A stretch of 60,092 nt of DNA from Prochlorococcus sp. AG-402-K22. Its GTDB lineage: Bacteria; Cyanobacteriota; Cyanobacteriia; PCC-6307; Cyanobiaceae. The DNA lies in NCBI GenBank assembly GCA_003216755.1, contig QCIJ01000009.1, positions 1 through 60,092 on the forward strand, given 5' to 3'. Position 1 is the stretch's first letter. Each line of letters starts with the position of its first letter. A program made the translations under genes and the position numbers. Under the pieces are notes generated by a model, which did not search any database, was not told where the DNA came from, and worked only from the letters and a program-made list of their open reading frames with translations. Below, piece after piece: positions 59,765-60,092 of the stretch.

Positions 59765-60092
59765 GTGAGTATTTTTGTTGGTAATTTGCCTTTCCGCGCA
59801 GAGCGTGAAGATGTTTCACAGTTATTTTCCCCTTTTGGTGAAGTTTTAAATTGTTCTCTTCCTCTTGAAAGAGATACAGGAAGAAAAAGAGGATTTGCAT
59901 TTGTTGAAATGGCAGATGAAGCAATTGAAGCTACGGCTATTGATGGTTTGCAAGGTACAGAGCTTATGGGTAGGCCATTAAGAATAAACAAAGCAGAGCC
60001 AAGAGGATCCGGAGGACCCCGAAGAGGAGGAAGAGGTGGCTACGGCGGCGGCTCAGGTGGCTATGGCGGCGGTTTCTGTGATTTTATGTGTT
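59765..60092 (+). CDS. RNA-binding protein with RRM domain, cut by window edge
   Basis: Starts at GTG 59765 and encodes one RRM of about 80 residues: RNP2 IFVGNLPF near residue 3, RNP1 KRGFAFVEM near 46, then a Gly/Arg-rich tail (RGSGGPRRGGRGGYGGGSGG). This is the Rbp type common in cyanobacteria, often cold-responsive. The window ends before the stop codon. The last bases turn from the expected Gly-rich tail into FCDFMC, and that segment matches 25 of 28 bases of the PP2C gene, so the final 28 bases may be wrong (see findings). No promoter is obvious in the 114 bases after argH. Confidence 0.8.
   Translation, partial: MSIFVGNLPFRAEREDVSQLFSPFGEVLNCSLPLERDTGRKRGFAFVEMADEAIEATAIDGLQGTELMGRPLRINKAEPRGSGGPRRGGRGGYGGGSGGYGGGFCDFMC

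Overview
This window looks like a single contiguous piece of a high-light-type Prochlorococcus chromosome, or a very close marine picocyanobacterium. The evidence is strong AT richness, very short intergenic gaps, full-length housekeeping genes with cyanobacterial features (group 2 sigma factor, ABC1/UbiB kinase, phytol-kinase-like protein, DUF502, DUF1400 and DUF3134 families), and the gene order. The order dnaN - PRC-barrel protein - purL - purF - gyrA-like - TPR protein - queG - DUF502 - nusB - ftsY - PP2C phosphatase - argH - RRM protein is the one I recall at the conventional start of Prochlorococcus genomes (recalled, not searched). I see no phage, transposon, CRISPR array, rRNA or genomic-island signature.

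Layout. 1-3210 (minus strand): valS, cut by the left edge, an A-type Fe-S carrier, and tRNA-Val(UAC). 3309-14111 (plus strand): a dense run of mazG, speE, speB, gcvT, aspS, pyrG, queE, queC, pabB and pabC, covering nucleotide clean-up, polyamine, one-carbon, CTP, 7-deazaguanine and folate synthesis. 14084-30713: mixed strands with cobA, an MFS transporter, ppk, a group 2 sigma factor, a phytol-kinase-like protein, DAHP synthase, acnB, a ClC antiporter, purU, a ThiO-like oxidoreductase, dnaK, aroE and rpsF. 30717-43599: argG, small unknown proteins, mraY, sucrose-phosphate synthase, uvrA, recN, an ABC1 kinase, a DUF1400 protein and thrC. 43600-43936: a gene-free AT-rich stretch with four DnaA-box-like sites just before dnaN, the likely replication origin. 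43937-60092: dnaN and the purine genes purL/purF, then a minus-strand block (gyrA-like, TPR, queG), then DUF502, nusB, ftsY, PP2C, argH and an RRM protein cut by the right edge.

How the genes work together. Several operons are tightly packed, with ATGA-type overlaps (queC-pabB-pabC; queG-TPR) or gaps of 1-10 bases (mazG-speE-speB; dnaN-PRC-purL; acnB-ClC). Convergent pairs often overlap at their stop codons. Queuosine synthesis is represented on both sides of the origin (queE, queC; queG). Pathways with more than one member here are purine/one-carbon (purL, purF, purU, gcvT), arginine (argG, argH) and shikimate/chorismate (DAHP synthase, aroE, pabB, pabC).

The most notable irregularities are: (1) a one-base frameshift at a run of eight A (minus strand) separating the signal peptide from the TPR domain at 52170-53034; (2) the origin region; (3) a sequence at the extreme right end that copies 25 of 28 bases of the PP2C gene and looks like an assembly artefact; (4) a type II topoisomerase A subunit with no visible GyrA box; and (5) a sucrose-phosphate synthase without its phosphatase domain that overlaps its neighbour by 67 bases. 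I did not find an evident new multi-gene system.
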